This document shows positions 27,276 to 38,584 of a stretch of DNA of 64,000 nt, piece by piece. The DNA lies in contig NZ_FOFP01000002.1 in NCBI RefSeq assembly GCF_900110925.1, forward strand, positions 407,989 through 471,988, in the 5' to 3' direction. The translations under genes were made by a program, and so were the position numbers. The DNA is from Pseudomonas cuatrocienegasensis (GTDB taxonomy: Bacteria > Pseudomonadota > Gammaproteobacteria > Pseudomonadales > Pseudomonadaceae). Below the pieces are notes generated by a model. It ran no database searches and was not told the origin of the DNA. It saw nothing but the letters and a program-made list of their open reading frames with translations. How positions within the stretch are numbered: the first letter of the stretch is position 1; the number at the start of each line of letters is the position of its first letter.

Positions 27276-28028
27276 TTAACTATCGTCCCGCTGGCGGATG
27301 TATTCCTCCAGCAGCTTCTTCTCTTCTCCAGAAAGCGAGCGGCTTTCCAGAAGATCGACGCGTCGTTCGTAGGTCCGACCAAGGGACTGCTGCAAACGCC
27401 AGCGCCGGATGTGTTTGTGGTTACCGCTAAGCAGCACCTCGGGAACACGTTTATCCGCATACACCTCCGGGCGGGTGTAGTGCGGGCAGTCGAGCAAGCC
27501 GTCCGTAAAGGAGTCTTCCTCGGCCGAGGCTGCATGACCCAATGCACCAGGCAAAAGGCGCGTTACCGCATCGATCAGCACCATGGCCGGCAGCTCACCG
27601 CCAGACAGGACGTAATCCCCGATCGACCATTCTTCATCCACATGCGCCTCAATAAAGCGCTCGTCGATGCCTTCGTAGCGGCCGGCGATCAGGATCAACG
27701 CATCCTCGTTCGCCAGCTCGCGTACTGCCGCCTGCGTCAGCGGGCGACCTTGCGGCGACAGATAAATCACCTTCGCGGCTCCACCTGTGGCCTGCTTGGC
27801 ATTGAGCAAAGCATCCTCAAGCGGCTTGATCTTCATTACCATGCCGGGGCCGCCACCGAAGGGGCGATCATCGACCGTATGATGACGATCAGTGGTGTAG
27901 CTGCGCGGGTTCCAGCAGGTCAATTGCAACAACCCCTGTTTCACCGCACGGCTGGTGATGCCGTAATCACTAATGGCAGCAAACATTTCCGGGAACAGCG
28001 TGATGACGTCTACGCGCAGATTCGGCAT
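27276..28028 (-). CDS. trmD: tRNA (guanine-N1)-methyltransferase TrmD
   Basis: A 250-residue SPOUT-class enzyme that methylates G37 of tRNAs reading CNN codons and so prevents frameshifting. '[13 protein letters not shown]'-like start (here '[14 protein letters not shown]'), '[12 protein letters not shown]' and the knot region '[12 protein letters not shown]' are all present. Five bases separate it from rimM, so it sits inside the ribosomal operon. Confidence 0.96.
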   Translation of the reverse strand: MPNLRVDVITLFPEMFAAISDYGITSRAVKQGLLQLTCWNPRSYTTDRHHTVDDRPFGGGPGMVMKIKPLEDALLNAKQATGGAAKVIYLSPQGRPLTQAAVRELANEDALILIAGRYEGIDERFIEAHVDEEWSIGDYVLSGGELPAMVLIDAVTRLLPGALGHAASAEEDSFTDGLLDCPHYTRPEVYADKRVPEVLLSGNHKHIRRWRLQQSLGRTYERRVDLLESRSLSGEEKKLLEEYIRQRDDS

Positions 28029-28033
28029 CAGGC

Positions 28034-28570
28034 TTAGAAGTCCGCATCCCAGTCGACCTGCATCTCGCCAGCGGCCAGGTCAATCGACAGCACACATTGC
28101 CCGGTATAGGGCAACAGGCGTTCACGATCATCCAGGCTGCCCGCACAGGGCTTGACCACCATTACATCGTTGGCACCAGTCTCAAACAGATGGTCGATAG
28201 TGCCGAGCAATTGCCCTGCCTGATCAATGACCTTGAGACCTTCCAGCTGATACCAGTAAAACTCGCCATCGCTCAGATCAGGCAACTGGCTGCGCGGAAC
28301 ACAGATCTCGAAGCCGGCGTAGGTACGCGCCACTTCACGATCATCAAGCCCCTTGAGCTTTGCTACCAGAACCTTGCCTTGCAAGCGTCCACTGGCTAAT
28401 TCGACCTGCTTTACCTCGTGGTCACGCCGAAGCGTCCAGCGAGGATAATCGAGCACGTTGGTCAAAGGATCGGTAAAGGAATACACCTTCACATCCCCTT
28501 TTATGCCATGCACCGAAACAATCTTGCCGAGTACGACGAGGTCTTCGGCGGGAGCTGGCGACATGCTCAT
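28034..28570 (-). CDS. rimM: Ribosome maturation factor RimM
   Basis: A 178-residue assembly factor for the 30S head. It has an N-terminal RimM barrel ('[20 protein letters not shown]') and a C-terminal PRC-barrel ('[16 protein letters not shown]') that binds S19. It lies 8 bases after rpsP and 5 bases before trmD in the conserved order. Confidence 0.95.
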   Translation of the reverse strand: MSMSPAPAEDLVVLGKIVSVHGIKGDVKVYSFTDPLTNVLDYPRWTLRRDHEVKQVELASGRLQGKVLVAKLKGLDDREVARTYAGFEICVPRSQLPDLSDGEFYWYQLEGLKVIDQAGQLLGTIDHLFETGANDVMVVKPCAGSLDDRERLLPYTGQCVLSIDLAAGEMQVDWDADF

Positions 28571-28578
28571 AAGGATGC

Positions 28579-28830
28579 TTAGGCAGCAGCCTTAGCAGCT
28601 TCCTTGAGCAGCTGAGCAACGCGCTCAGACGGCTGTGCACCCTGGGCGAGCCAGTAAGTGGCGCGTTCCTGGTCAACGGACAGCTTGATTTCTGCGCCGG
28701 TAGCAACCGGGTTGAAGAAACCAATACGCTCGACGAAGCGACCATCGCGCGCATTGCGGCTGTTGGTCACGGTCAGGTGGTAAAAGGGGCGCTTTTTAGA
28801 GCCGCCACGGGCAAGACGGATGGTTACCAT
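28579..28830 (-). CDS. rpsP: 30S ribosomal protein S16
   Basis: An 83-residue protein starting '[20 protein letters not shown]', the hallmark of S16. The start at 28830 matches the family; the frame's upstream extension is leader RNA. First gene of the operon with rimM, trmD and rplS, preceded by a promoter at 28904-28931. Confidence 0.96.
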   Translation of the reverse strand: MVTIRLARGGSKKRPFYHLTVTNSRNARDGRFVERIGFFNPVATGAEIKLSVDQERATYWLAQGAQPSERVAQLLKEAAKAAA

Positions 28831-28903
28831 TGAACTTCGTTCCTGTAGTCGGTGCTGCAAAACTGAAATGCACGCATAGGGCACTAGGCCCGAAAGGCCG
28901 CAT

Positions 28904-28931
28904 ATTCTAAGGATTATCCGGACATTTGCAA
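28904..28931 (-). promoter_or_regulatory. Sigma-70-type promoter for the rpsP operon
   Basis: On the minus strand TTGCAA (28931-28926), a 16-base spacer and TAGAAT (28909-28904) lie about 75 bases upstream of the rpsP start. A GC-rich stretch like a stringent discriminator (GGCCTTTCGGGCC) follows the -10 and could form a small hairpin in the leader RNA. Assigned by eye. Confidence 0.5.
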
Positions 28932-28963
28932 ATGTCTTTTTCGACCAGCCGGATAGGTGGGAC

Positions 28964-28982
28964 CCGGCGCAGCATGCGCCGG
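28964..28982. terminator. Possible hairpin terminator after ffh
   Basis: CCGGCGCA-GCA-TGCGCCGG is a perfect 8-base stem just past the ffh stop. It has no T-run on the ffh strand, so intrinsic termination is uncertain. It may protect the transcript 3' end. Confidence 0.4.
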
Positions 28983-28989
28983 TTTGATA

Positions 28990-30372
28990 TCAACGCTTGG
29001 GCAACCCGCCAAGACCGCCGGGCAGCATGCCGCCCATACCGCGCATCATCTTGGCCATGCCGCCCTTGGCGGTGAATTTCTTCATCATCTTCTGCATCTG
29101 TTTGTGCTGCTTGATCAGCCGACCGATGTCCTGCACCTGAGTGCCCGAGCCCATGGCGATGCGGCGCTTGCGCGACCCGCTGATCAGCTCAGGGTCACGG
29201 CGCTCGGCCGGGGTCATCGAGTTGATGATCGCCTCCATCTGCTTGAACTGCTTCTCGGCCGCGCCCTGGGCGCCGCCCATCTGCGCCAGATTGACGCCGC
29301 CCATCTGCGGCAGCTTGTCCATCAGGCCACCGAGACCGCCCATGCTTTTCATCTGGATCAGCTGATCGCGGAAGTCTTCAAGGTCGAAGCCCTTGCCTTT
29401 CTTCAGCTTGTTGGTGAGCTTCTGCGCCTTGTCCCGATCCAGGGTCTGCTCAGCCTGCTCGATCAGGCTGAGCACGTCACCCATGCCAAGGATGCGCGAA
29501 GCGATACGGTCCGGGTGGAAGGGTTCGAGCGCGTCGCTCTTCTCGCCCATACCGATAAATTTGATCGGCTTGCCGGTGATATGGCGCACCGACAGGGCCG
29601 CACCACCACGCGCATCACCGTCGACCTTGGTCAGCACCACGCCGGTCAGCGGCAACGCGTCATTGAAGGCCTTGGCCGTATTGGCCGCATCCTGACCGGT
29701 CATGGCGTCAACCACGAACAGCGTTTCCGCCGGCTTGACCGCGGCATGCAGCGCCTGAATCTCGGCCATCATCTCGGCATCGATGGCCAGGCGACCGGCG
29801 GTATCCACCAGCACCACATCAATGAACTTGAGCTTGGCTTCACGGATTGCCGCTTCCGCGATCGCGATCGGCTTCTGGCTGATATCGGAGGGGAAGAAGG
29901 TCACACCCACTTCAGCAGCCAGGGTTTCCAGCTGCTTGATCGCGGCAGGCCGGTAAACGTCGGCCGAAACCACCATCACGGTCTTTTTCTTACGCTCCTT
30001 GAGGAAGCGCGCCAGCTTGCCCACGGTGGTGGTCTTGCCCGCACCCTGCAGACCGGCCATCAGCACCACGGCCGGCGGCGTGACATTCAGCGCGAGGTCT
30101 TCGTTGGCCGCACCCATCAGACCTTCCAGCTCGGCCTGGACGATTTTCACAAAGGCCTGGCCGGGTGTCAGGCTGCGCGACACTTCGGTGCCGACCGCGC
30201 GATCCCGGACCTTATTGACGAAGTCCTTGACCACCGGCAGCGCGACGTCTGCTTCGAGCAGCGCCATGCGCACTTCGCGCAGCGTGTCCTTGATATTGTC
30301 TTCGGTCAGCTTGGCCTTGCCAGTGACGTTTCGCAGGCTCTGCGAGAGGCGATCTGTCAGATTTTCGAACAT
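28990..30372 (-). CDS. ffh: Signal recognition particle protein Ffh
   Basis: A 460-residue SRP54-type GTPase that targets nascent inner-membrane proteins to FtsY. It has the N domain, G domain with P-loop 'GLQGAGKTTT', 'DTAGRL' and 'TKVDGDARGG', and a methionine-rich M domain near the C-terminus ('KQMQKMMKKF') that binds SRP RNA and signal sequences. I chose ATG 30372 ('MFENLTDRL'); the frame upstream overlaps the divergent gene's leader. Confidence 0.97.
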   Translation of the reverse strand: MFENLTDRLSQSLRNVTGKAKLTEDNIKDTLREVRMALLEADVALPVVKDFVNKVRDRAVGTEVSRSLTPGQAFVKIVQAELEGLMGAANEDLALNVTPPAVVLMAGLQGAGKTTTVGKLARFLKERKKKTVMVVSADVYRPAAIKQLETLAAEVGVTFFPSDISQKPIAIAEAAIREAKLKFIDVVLVDTAGRLAIDAEMMAEIQALHAAVKPAETLFVVDAMTGQDAANTAKAFNDALPLTGVVLTKVDGDARGGAALSVRHITGKPIKFIGMGEKSDALEPFHPDRIASRILGMGDVLSLIEQAEQTLDRDKAQKLTNKLKKGKGFDLEDFRDQLIQMKSMGGLGGLMDKLPQMGGVNLAQMGGAQGAAEKQFKQMEAIINSMTPAERRDPELISGSRKRRIAMGSGTQVQDIGRLIKQHKQMQKMMKKFTAKGGMAKMMRGMGGMLPGGLGGLPKR

Positions 30373-30526
30373 GCAGGTTCCTTTCAGGCCGACGGCCGAG
30401 GCGGTGGTCATGCAGCAAGCCGCAGATTATAACCAACTGCCCGCCCCACCGACACCGCCAGCAGTCTTTCGTCAATTCGGCAGCTATGCCACACTCAGGC
30501 CTTTCGGGCTCGCCTCTCCAGGATTT

Positions 30527-31327
30527 ATGCACCCTTTGTTCCCCAGCCTCGCGGCTGCCTGCCTGTATTTCGGCGCCACCGCCTACCAGGGCCGCCACCT
30601 GATCCGTCGCAGCACACCCGACAAACGCCTATTGGCCATCCTCGGCGTGCTCGCCCTGCTGCTGCATGGCGCCAGCCTTTATATGCAGATGCTCAATAGC
30701 GCCGGCATGACCCTGGACTTTTTCAATGCCGCCAGCCTGATCGCCTTTGCCGTCATCGCTCTGATCCTGCTGGCCTGCCGCAACCTGCCAGTGGACAACC
30801 TGCTGCTGCCGCTCTTCCCGCTCGGCGCCCTGACCACGCTGCTGGCCCAGTTCATGCCATCAGGCACGCTCCAGCCGCTGGATGAAGAGCCGGGCATTCT
30901 GGCGCACATCCTGCTGTCGATCATGGCCTACGGCATGCTGACCATTGCGGTGTTTCAGGCGTTGTTACTGCTTTTGCAGGATCACCAACTCAAGCACAAG
31001 CACCCCTCCGGGCTGATTCGCAACTTCCCTCCCCTGCAAACCATGGAAAGCCTGCTGTTCGGTTTTCTCTGGGCAGGCTGGGCGCTGCTCTCGCTGTCGC
31101 TGCTCTCCGGCGCGTTGTTTATCGACGATCTGTTCGCCCAGCATCTGGTGCACAAGACCATCCTCTCGTGCTTTGCCTGGGTGGTGTTCGCGGTGCTGCT
31201 CTGGGGCCGCCACCAACTCGGCTGGCGTGGCCACAAGGCGATTCGCTGGACCCTGGCCGGCTTCTGCCTGCTGATGCTGGCCTACTTCGGTAGCAAGCTG
31301 GTCCGTGAATTCATCCTGCACATCTAA
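30527..31327 (+). CDS. CcsA-like inner-membrane protein (YpjD type)
   Basis: A 266-residue protein with about eight hydrophobic segments and the cytochrome c assembly-like motif 'GFLWAGWALLSLSLLSG'. It resembles YpjD/CcsA proteins encoded beside ffh in many gammaproteobacteria. A direct role in haem handling is suggested by the family name but not established for this branch. The ATG at 30527 gives a normal first membrane helix; the frame is open further upstream only because of GC bias. Confidence 0.82.
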   Translation: MHPLFPSLAAACLYFGATAYQGRHLIRRSTPDKRLLAILGVLALLLHGASLYMQMLNSAGMTLDFFNAASLIAFAVIALILLACRNLPVDNLLLPLFPLGALTTLLAQFMPSGTLQPLDEEPGILAHILLSIMAYGMLTIAVFQALLLLLQDHQLKHKHPSGLIRNFPPLQTMESLLFGFLWAGWALLSLSLLSGALFIDDLFAQHLVHKTILSCFAWVVFAVLLWGRHQLGWRGHKAIRWTLAGFCLLMLAYFGSKLVREFILHI

Positions 31328-31348
31328 TTCAAGCCCAAAGGCATTTTC

Positions 31349-32644
31349 GTGGACAACGCACACCCTGGCTTTCTGATCGGCCTGCTGATCTTTCTGCTGG
31401 CCTGCTCGGCATTCTTTTCCAGCTCCGAGACCGGCATTCTCAGCCTCAACCGCTACCGCCTACGCCACATGGCCAAAGAAGGACACCGCGGGGCCAAGCG
31501 CGTCAGCGCCCTGCTCAGCCGCCCAGACCGGTTGCTGGGCACCATTCTGATCGGCAACAACTTCGTCAACATTCTCGCCTCCTCGATCGCCACCGTTCTG
31601 GCGATCAAGCTGTACGGCGAAGCCGGGATCGCCATCGCCACCCTGGGCCTGACCATCGCCCTGCTGATCTTTGGCGAAATCACCCCCAAGACCCTGGCCG
31701 CCCTGCACCCGGAAAAAGTCGCCTACCCGGCCAGCCTGCCGCTGCAAGTGCTGCTAAAGCTGTTCTACCCGCTGGTGATTTCCCTCGGCTGGATCAGCAA
31801 CGGTCTGCTGCGCCTGCTCGGGGTGGATCCGGCGAGCAAAAGCAATGACGCACTGACCACCGAGGAGCTGCGCAGCGTGGTGCGTGAGTCTGGCCATGAG
31901 CTGCCGAAGAACCGCCAGAGCATGCTGCTGGGCATCCTCGATCTGGAGCGGGTCACGGTCAACGACATCATGATCCCGCGCAACGAGGTAATCGGCATCA
32001 ACCTGCAGGACGACCTGACGACCATCATCGACCAGCTGCGCACCACGACCCACACCCGCCTGCCGGTATTCGAACAGGACATCAACCAGATCAAGGGCAT
32101 CGTGCACATGCGCCAGCTGGCCCGGCTGCTGACTCACGATCAGTTAACCAAGGAGTCGTTGCTGGCGACTTGCAGCGAGCCCTACTTCGTCCCGGAAAGC
32201 ACACCGCTGTCGACCCAGCTGTTCAACTTCCAGAAACAGAAGCGGCGCATCGGCATTGTGGTCGACGAATACGGTGACGTGATTGGTATCGTCACCCTGG
32301 AAGATATCCTCGAAGAGATCGTCGGCGACTTCAATAATCAGGACACCCTGCGCAGCCCCGACATCCACCCTCAGGAAGACGGCACCCAGGTCATCGACGG
32401 CGCGGCCTATATTCGCGAGATCAACAAGGCGCTTGGCTGGCACCTGCCAATCGACGGCCCCAAGACCCTCAACGGCCTGATCACCGAAGCCATGGAGAGC
32501 ATTCCGGAAAGCGCGGTGTGCTTGAAGATCGGCGGCTATCGCCTGGAGATTCTGCAGTCATCGGATAACCGGGTAAAAAGCGTGCGCGCCTGGAAAGCCA
32601 CTGACAAACTCAGCAGTGACGAGCCAGACGAGCAGCAGGACTAA
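31349..32644 (+). CDS. DUF21/CBS-domain transporter of the HlyC/CorC family
   Basis: A 431-residue membrane protein. An N-terminal DUF21 domain with about four helices ('GLLIFLLACSAFFSSSETG' first) is followed by two CBS domains (residues ~200-320, with 'IMIPRNEVIGI' and 'RIGIVVDEYGDVIGIVTLEDI') and a C-terminal CorC/HlyC domain. CorB/CNNM relatives move or regulate magnesium. The start appears to be GTG at 31349. The stop overlaps the end of the convergent SGNH gene by 4 bases. Confidence 0.85.
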   Translation: MDNAHPGFLIGLLIFLLACSAFFSSSETGILSLNRYRLRHMAKEGHRGAKRVSALLSRPDRLLGTILIGNNFVNILASSIATVLAIKLYGEAGIAIATLGLTIALLIFGEITPKTLAALHPEKVAYPASLPLQVLLKLFYPLVISLGWISNGLLRLLGVDPASKSNDALTTEELRSVVRESGHELPKNRQSMLLGILDLERVTVNDIMIPRNEVIGINLQDDLTTIIDQLRTTTHTRLPVFEQDINQIKGIVHMRQLARLLTHDQLTKESLLATCSEPYFVPESTPLSTQLFNFQKQKRRIGIVVDEYGDVIGIVTLEDILEEIVGDFNNQDTLRSPDIHPQEDGTQVIDGAAYIREINKALGWHLPIDGPKTLNGLITEAMESIPESAVCLKIGGYRLEILQSSDNRVKSVRAWKATDKLSSDEPDEQQD

Positions 32645-33372
32645 GCCTCCGGCAACGCCAGCTGTGCCGCCAGACCTTGAGCCCAGGCTCGATAACCTGC
32701 TGCCGACGGATGAAAGCCGTCGAGCGCCAGGTAATCACCCTGAAACGGCAGCTCCAGCGCCAAGTGCTGCGCCGCCTCGCTGAGCGCGACCTCACGCGCT
32801 ACAGCATCGAGCAGGCGAGCCCTGGCACCCAACACCTGCCGCAACAGCCATGGCAACGCGCGAAAATGCTGCAGCGGCGGCACCGCCGTGAGCGCGACCT
32901 GCTGGCCGCCCTGCCCCAACGCCTGGCACAAGCAAAGCAACGCCTGCCGCCATGCGTCAATAGAAGTCAGTTGGGTGCTGTCGTTAACCCCGAAGACCAG
33001 CACCACCCAATCCGCGGCGATGCCCTGCGCTTCAGGTAACAGGCGACTGACGGCTTGGCCGGCAGTCAGGCCGTTCTCTCCGCAAAGCTGCCACAGCACC
33101 GGACGCTGCAGACGCTCAGCCAACGCGCGCGCCAACTGCGCCGCCAGCGCGTCATCCAGCTGTTCGACACCCACACCGACGACGGGTGACTCGCCCACTA
33201 GCAGCACGCGCAAAGGCCTGCCTGGATGCTCAGTACCCACGGCGCCCTGTCGGGCACCGGCAGCCGCCGGCAGGCGCAAAGCCTGCCGGCGAGTGACCAG
33301 TGCCAGCGGGATAAGCACGGGCAGCAATGGCAGGGTCAGCGCCCACCAGCGTGCCGCCCGCCAGCGGCTCAC
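32641..33372 (-). CDS. SGNH/GDSL-type hydrolase
   Basis: A 243-residue predicted esterase with an N-terminal hydrophobic segment. The nucleophile block reads '[12 protein letters not shown]' (GES in place of GDS), the Asn block is '[12 protein letters not shown]' and the catalytic D-x-x-H is '[11 protein letters not shown]', so the triad appears complete. Substrate unknown. Its start overlaps the purT stop by 4 bases, so it is translationally coupled to purT. Confidence 0.8.
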   Translation of the reverse strand: MSRWRAARWWALTLPLLPVLIPLALVTRRQALRLPAAAGARQGAVGTEHPGRPLRVLLVGESPVVGVGVEQLDDALAAQLARALAERLQRPVLWQLCGENGLTAGQAVSRLLPEAQGIAADWVVLVFGVNDSTQLTSIDAWRQALLCLCQALGQGGQQVALTAVPPLQHFRALPWLLRQVLGARARLLDAVAREVALSEAAQHLALELPFQGDYLALDGFHPSAAGYRAWAQGLAAQLALPEA

Positions 33373-34550
33373 AGCTCGACGTTGACCGCCTGCGCCGCGC
33401 GGGTTGCCTTGGCCCGTGCGGTCTCCAGCGAAGTGTCCCGCGCCAGGGCCACACCCATGCGGCGCTGGCCACTGACCTCGGGCTTGCCGAACAGACGCAG
33501 CGCCGTATCCGGCTCGGCCAGCGCCGCACTGAGGTTGCCGAAGCTCACTTGCTGCGACTCACCCTCGACCAGCACTACGGCTGAGGCCGATGGGCCATGC
33601 TGGCGAATCACCGGGATCGGCAGGCCGAGAATCGCCCGGGCATGCAGGGCGAACTCGGAGAGGTCCTGAGAAATCAGGGTCACCAGACCGGTGTCGTGGG
33701 GGCGCGGCGAAATCTCGCAGAACCACACCTGGTCGCCCTTGACGAACAGCTCGACGCCGAACAGGCCACGGCCACCCAGGGAGCCGGTCACGGCCAGGGC
33801 AATGCGCTCGGCTTCGGCCTGGGCCTTGGGGCTCATTGGTTGCGGCTGCCAGGACTCCTGGTAGTCGCCCTTGACCTGACGATGGCCGACCGGCGCGCAG
33901 AAGGTGGTACCGCCGGCATGACGCACGGTCAGCAAGGCGATCTCGTAATCGAAATCGATAAAGCCTTCAACAATCACCCGACCCTTACCCGCGCGACCAC
34001 CGGCCTGCGCATAGTCCCAGGCGTGCTGCAGGTCGGCAGCGCTCTTGAGCACCGACTGGCCCTTGCCCGAGGAACTCATGATCGGCTTGATCAGGCACGG
34101 ATAGCCGATGGCCTCGACCGCCGCCTGGCACTCCTCGAACGAATCGGCAAAACGATACGGCGAGGTCGGCAGACCGAGCTCTTCAGCGGCCAGGCGGCGA
34201 ATGCCTTCACGGTTCATGGTCAGCTGTGCGGCACGGGCGCTGGGGATCACGGTGTAGCCTTCGTTCTCCAGCTCAACCAGCGTCGCCGTGGCGATGGCTT
34301 CGATTTCCGGCACGATGTAGTGCGGTTTTTCCAGCTCGATCACCGCGCGCAGCGCGGCGCCGTCGAGCATGTTGATCACGTGGCTGCGATGCGCCACTTG
34401 CATGGCCGGCGCGTTGGCGTAACGGTCCACGGCGATCACTTCAACGCCGAGGCGCTGCAGCTCGATCACCACTTCCTTACCCAGCTCGCCAGAGCCACAG
34501 AGCAATACACGGGTCGCGCTCGGCGACAGCGGGGTTCCGATACGGGGCAT
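33369..34550 (-). CDS. purT: Formate-dependent GAR transformylase PurT
   Basis: A 393-residue ATP-grasp enzyme that makes formylglycinamide ribonucleotide from formate in purine synthesis. The N-terminal '[20 protein letters not shown]' and the ATP-grasp loop '[14 protein letters not shown]' are typical, and the length is that of PurT. A coupled SGNH hydrolase gene follows. Confidence 0.95.
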   Translation of the reverse strand: MPRIGTPLSPSATRVLLCGSGELGKEVVIELQRLGVEVIAVDRYANAPAMQVAHRSHVINMLDGAALRAVIELEKPHYIVPEIEAIATATLVELENEGYTVIPSARAAQLTMNREGIRRLAAEELGLPTSPYRFADSFEECQAAVEAIGYPCLIKPIMSSSGKGQSVLKSAADLQHAWDYAQAGGRAGKGRVIVEGFIDFDYEIALLTVRHAGGTTFCAPVGHRQVKGDYQESWQPQPMSPKAQAEAERIALAVTGSLGGRGLFGVELFVKGDQVWFCEISPRPHDTGLVTLISQDLSEFALHARAILGLPIPVIRQHGPSASAVVLVEGESQQVSFGNLSAALAEPDTALRLFGKPEVSGQRRMGVALARDTSLETARAKATRAAQAVNVEL

Positions 34551-34631
34551 ACACAGGTTCCTTGATGGGCAGTAAAAGATGGGCCGACTAGGCCCAGGAA
34601 TCAGTCAAACGAATGGGACAGCGCACAGCAC

Positions 34632-34820
34632 TCACAAGAGGATGCCCTTGGCTTCGGCACGCTGGTGACAGCGCTGCAACACCTCACGCCGCTCGGGGTT
34701 GTCCATGCGCCCCCAGCGGGTAATTTCCGCCACGTTGCGCTGGCAACCGATACAGATGTCGTCCTCATCCAGCGCGCAGACATGCACGCAGGGCGAGGCC
34801 ACCGGACGCTCTTCGCTCAT
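34632..34820 (-). CDS. DUF1289 family small protein
   Basis: A 62-residue protein with the DUF1289 pattern: '[18 protein letters not shown]' places four cysteines suited to binding a metal, then '[12 protein letters not shown]'. Function is unknown. The start overlaps the stop of the carbonic anhydrase-like gene by 4 bases (ATGA), so the two are co-translated. Confidence 0.82.
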   Translation of the reverse strand: MSEERPVASPCVHVCALDEDDICIGCQRNVAEITRWGRMDNPERREVLQRCHQRAEAKGILL

Positions 34821-35344
34821 GCCTCGTCCTGCTCCTGCAGTTCGCGAGCATAGCGCTCGGCGTTGTGTACGTAGTGCGCGGCGCTGGCTTCGAGCATCTT
34901 GCGCTGCGCCTCAGTAAGTTCGCGCACGACCTTGCCGGGCGAGCCGACCACCAGCGAGCCATCGGGTATTTCCTTGCCTTCGGCGATCAGGGTATTAGCA
35001 CCGATGATGCAGTACTTGCCGATTTTCGCGCCGTTGAGCACCACGGCGTTGATGCCGATCAGGCTGTAATCACCGACGCTGCAGCCGTGCAGCATCGCGT
35101 TGTGGCCCACGGTGACGCCCTTGCCAAGGGTCAGCGGGTAGCCCATATCGGTGTGCATGACGCTGCCGTCCTGCACATTGCTGTGCTCGCCGATATGGAT
35201 CAGCTCGTTGTCGCCGCGCAACACGGCGTTGAACCAGACACTGGCGCCGGCCTCGAGGCGCACCTTGCCCACCAGGGTGGCGTTGGGCGCGACCCAGCTG
35301 TCGGGATGGGTGTCGACCTGCGATTGTCCCAGGCGATACTTCAT
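34817..35344 (-). CDS. Gamma-carbonic anhydrase-like hexapeptide protein
   Basis: A 175-residue left-handed beta-helix protein (YrdA/PaaY group). Hexapeptide turns are visible, and the three metal-ligand histidines lie in 'VMHTDMG', 'VGHNAM' and 'MLHGCS'. It may hydrate carbon dioxide or act as a thioesterase; activity cannot be decided from sequence. Coupled to the DUF1289 gene downstream and followed upstream by the Nudix gene on the same strand. Confidence 0.85.
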   Translation of the reverse strand: MKYRLGQSQVDTHPDSWVAPNATLVGKVRLEAGASVWFNAVLRGDNELIHIGEHSNVQDGSVMHTDMGYPLTLGKGVTVGHNAMLHGCSVGDYSLIGINAVVLNGAKIGKYCIIGANTLIAEGKEIPDGSLVVGSPGKVVRELTEAQRKMLEASAAHYVHNAERYARELQEQDEA

Positions 35345-35359
35345 GGATGCTTCCTCGGC

Positions 35360-35962
35360 TCAGCTCAGCGTAATGAAATGCGCAGGCGGGCGATGCAGCT
35401 CGATGCCGGCGTCGTAGACCAGGTTGACCAACTCGACCAGCATGATCGCCGTCAGCCCCCAGATTTTATAGTCGCCGTAGCGATAGCTGGGCACATACCA
35501 ACTGTGGCCCTGGTAATCGATACGGTGGGTGGTTTCGCGCACGTCTTCGCAGAAGAACGCCAGCGGCACGGAAAACACCGCGGCAATTTCGCCGTCGTTC
35601 GGCTGATACTCGACAAAGTCCGGGACCAGGCCAACATAGGGCGTGACCTGGATGCCATGGCGCGACACCAGCGTACTCAACGGCCCGACTACCTCGACCA
35701 GCCCTGGCGGCAAACCGATTTCCTCTTCGGCTTCGCGCAAGGCGGTGCGGATCAGGTCCGGGTCTTCCGGGTCGCGCCGACCGCCGGGAAAGGCAACCTC
35801 ACCGCCGTGGGTCGACAACCCGCTGGCCCGCAGGGTGAGCACCACCTCGGGTGCATCGCTGCGCGTGATCGGCACCAGCACCGCCGCTTCCGGAAAGTTC
35901 CCGTCGGTCCCCAGCAGCCGTGGGCTGTAACCGCGCACGCGGTGGAGCAGCTCATCGAGCAT
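35360..35962 (-). CDS. CoA pyrophosphatase-like Nudix hydrolase
   Basis: A 200-residue Nudix enzyme with the UPF0035/CoA signature 'LTLRASGLSTHGGEVAFPGG' running into the Nudix box (G-x5-E-x7-REAEEEIG). Relatives split coenzyme A or its oxidised form into phosphopantetheine and adenosine bisphosphate. Start set at ATG 35962 ('MLDELLHRV'). It lies 15 bases upstream of the carbonic anhydrase-like gene. Confidence 0.87.
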   Translation of the reverse strand: MLDELLHRVRGYSPRLLGTDGNFPEAAVLVPITRSDAPEVVLTLRASGLSTHGGEVAFPGGRRDPEDPDLIRTALREAEEEIGLPPGLVEVVGPLSTLVSRHGIQVTPYVGLVPDFVEYQPNDGEIAAVFSVPLAFFCEDVRETTHRIDYQGHSWYVPSYRYGDYKIWGLTAIMLVELVNLVYDAGIELHRPPAHFITLS

Positions 35963-36105
35963 GATCGTTCTCGCTTTTTTTCTGCCTCGGATGATGGCAT
36001 GAAAGCAGCGCGACACCCAAGCCCCACGCTACCTCTAGCCCACCCACAGCGCTTGCCGAGCAGCCCGGCGCACGCCAAGATAGCGACCAGCAAAGAGGAC
36101 TCCCG

Positions 36106-36663
36106 ATGAAATTCTGCAGCCAGTGCGGCAGCCCCGTCAGCCAGTCGATCCCCAAGGGAGACAACCGGCTGCGCCATGTCTGCAACCAATGCGCGACCAT
36201 CCACTACGAGAACCCGCGCATCGTCGCCGGCTGCTTACCGGTATGGCGTGATCAGGTGCTGCTGTGTCGCCGCGCCATTGAGCCGCGCCGAGGCTACTGG
36301 ACCTTGCCCGCCGGCTTTATGGAAAACGGCGAGACCGTCGAGCAGGCCGCCGCCCGTGAAACCCACGAGGAAGCCTGCGCGCGGGTGCAGGCACTGAGCC
36401 TGTACACACTCTTCGACCTGCCGCACATCAACCAGGTGTACATGATCTTTCGCGCCGAGCTGGTCGACCTGGATTTCGCCGCGGGGGAAGAGAGCCTGGA
36501 GGTGCGCCTGTTCGAGGAGCATGAAATCCCCTGGCGCGAGCTGGCCTTCCCCACCATCGGCCGGACCCTGGAATGCTACTTCGCCGACCGCCCACACCAG
36601 CACTACCCCGTGCGCAACGAACCGCTGGCTGCGCTGCGCGCCCACAGCAACATCCCCCTCTGA
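36106..36663 (+). CDS. Zinc-ribbon Nudix hydrolase
   Basis: A 185-residue protein. An N-terminal zinc ribbon (CSQC...CNQC, residues 4-29) is followed by a Nudix domain with 'LPAGFMENGETVEQAAARE' and 'THEEA' forming the Nudix box. The architecture resembles the NADH-pyrophosphatase side of the family, but the substrate is not certain. A 14-base gap leads to the transpeptidase gene. Confidence 0.83.
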   Translation: MKFCSQCGSPVSQSIPKGDNRLRHVCNQCATIHYENPRIVAGCLPVWRDQVLLCRRAIEPRRGYWTLPAGFMENGETVEQAAARETHEEACARVQALSLYTLFDLPHINQVYMIFRAELVDLDFAAGEESLEVRLFEEHEIPWRELAFPTIGRTLECYFADRPHQHYPVRNEPLAALRAHSNIPL

Positions 36664-36677
36664 ACGGAATCGCGTCA

Positions 36678-37172
36678 ATGCGCTGGCTGCTTGCCCTGCT
36701 CTGCCTCACCCTGACCCCGGTGGCTATCGCCAGTAGTCCGGCCACGCCGCCAATCGACAAGGTTCTGGTGATCAAGTCCGAACGCGTGCTGCACCTGATC
36801 CACGCCGATCAGCCGGTCAAGTCTTACCGGGTCTCGCTGGGCAAACAGCCCACCGGCGCCAAACAGCGCGAGGGCGACCTGCGCACCCCGGAAGGCTATT
36901 ACTGGATCGACTGGCGCAAGCCGAGCGACAACTACCAGCTGTCGCTGCACATCTCCTACCCCAACGCCCGCGATCAGGTGCGGGCCAAGGCCGAAGGTGT
37001 GCCGCCGGGCGGCATGATCATGATTCATGGCACCCCGGTGGACGAGGAATACCCCGAATGGTTCTTCCACACCCTGGACTGGACCGAAGGCTGCATCGCC
37101 ATGAAGAACGCCGACATGCGTGAAGTCTGGTCGCTGGTCAAGGATGGCACGCTGATCGAGATTCGCCCCTGA
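36678..37172 (+). CDS. L,D-transpeptidase (YkuD family), exported
   Basis: A 164-residue periplasmic enzyme with a signal peptide ('LLALLCLTLTPVAIASS') and a YkuD domain. The catalytic region has 'MIMIHGTP' and the nucleophile in 'DWTEGCIAMKN', where Thr-Glu replaces the usual Ser-His/Asn before Gly-Cys. Such enzymes form 3-3 crosslinks in peptidoglycan or attach lipoproteins; this short, YafK-like form may instead cleave them. Start at 36678 gives the signal peptide. Confidence 0.82.
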   Translation: MRWLLALLCLTLTPVAIASSPATPPIDKVLVIKSERVLHLIHADQPVKSYRVSLGKQPTGAKQREGDLRTPEGYYWIDWRKPSDNYQLSLHISYPNARDQVRAKAEGVPPGGMIMIHGTPVDEEYPEWFFHTLDWTEGCIAMKNADMREVWSLVKDGTLIEIRP

Positions 37173-37209
37173 AGGGGCTGGCGCATCAGGGACGATGCGC
37201 CGAGCAGAC

Positions 37210-38319
<1,110 letters not shown>

Positions 38320-38584
38320 CATCAGTCCTTTCGCCAGCCAGCAGGCCGGTCGCTTCGTCGATGGGGTCAAGTGCACGCAGGCAGGCGGCCGTGGAGGCCG
38401 GCAGTGATCAGCACGTAAAGGGCGGGAGACCGCCGTTCATGGCTCTGAGCATAGGGCCGCGGCACGGTCTGCGCCCAGCACTATTGATAGCAGTGATCGG
38501 CAGGCAGAAGCTCGGCTGGCGGCAAGCATCCAGGCAGCTGCGGCCTGGATTCGCCTGCGAAGCTGCAGGCGAACGGCGTAGAAA

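Noticed and set aside
26037..28037. A 666-codon plus-strand frame opposite xerD, rplS and trmD
   Set aside because: It crosses a terminator and several conserved genes on the other strand, with no domain of its own.
28922..28940. A palindrome plus T-run (GACATTTGCAAATGTC, TTTTT) read as a plus-strand terminator
   Set aside because: No plus-strand gene reads into it and it overlaps the -35 of the rpsP promoter, so termination is unlikely to be its role.
29999..30526. N-terminal extension of the CcsA-like gene into ffh
   Set aside because: The extension is antisense to ffh and would precede a normal first membrane helix; ATG 30527 fits the family.
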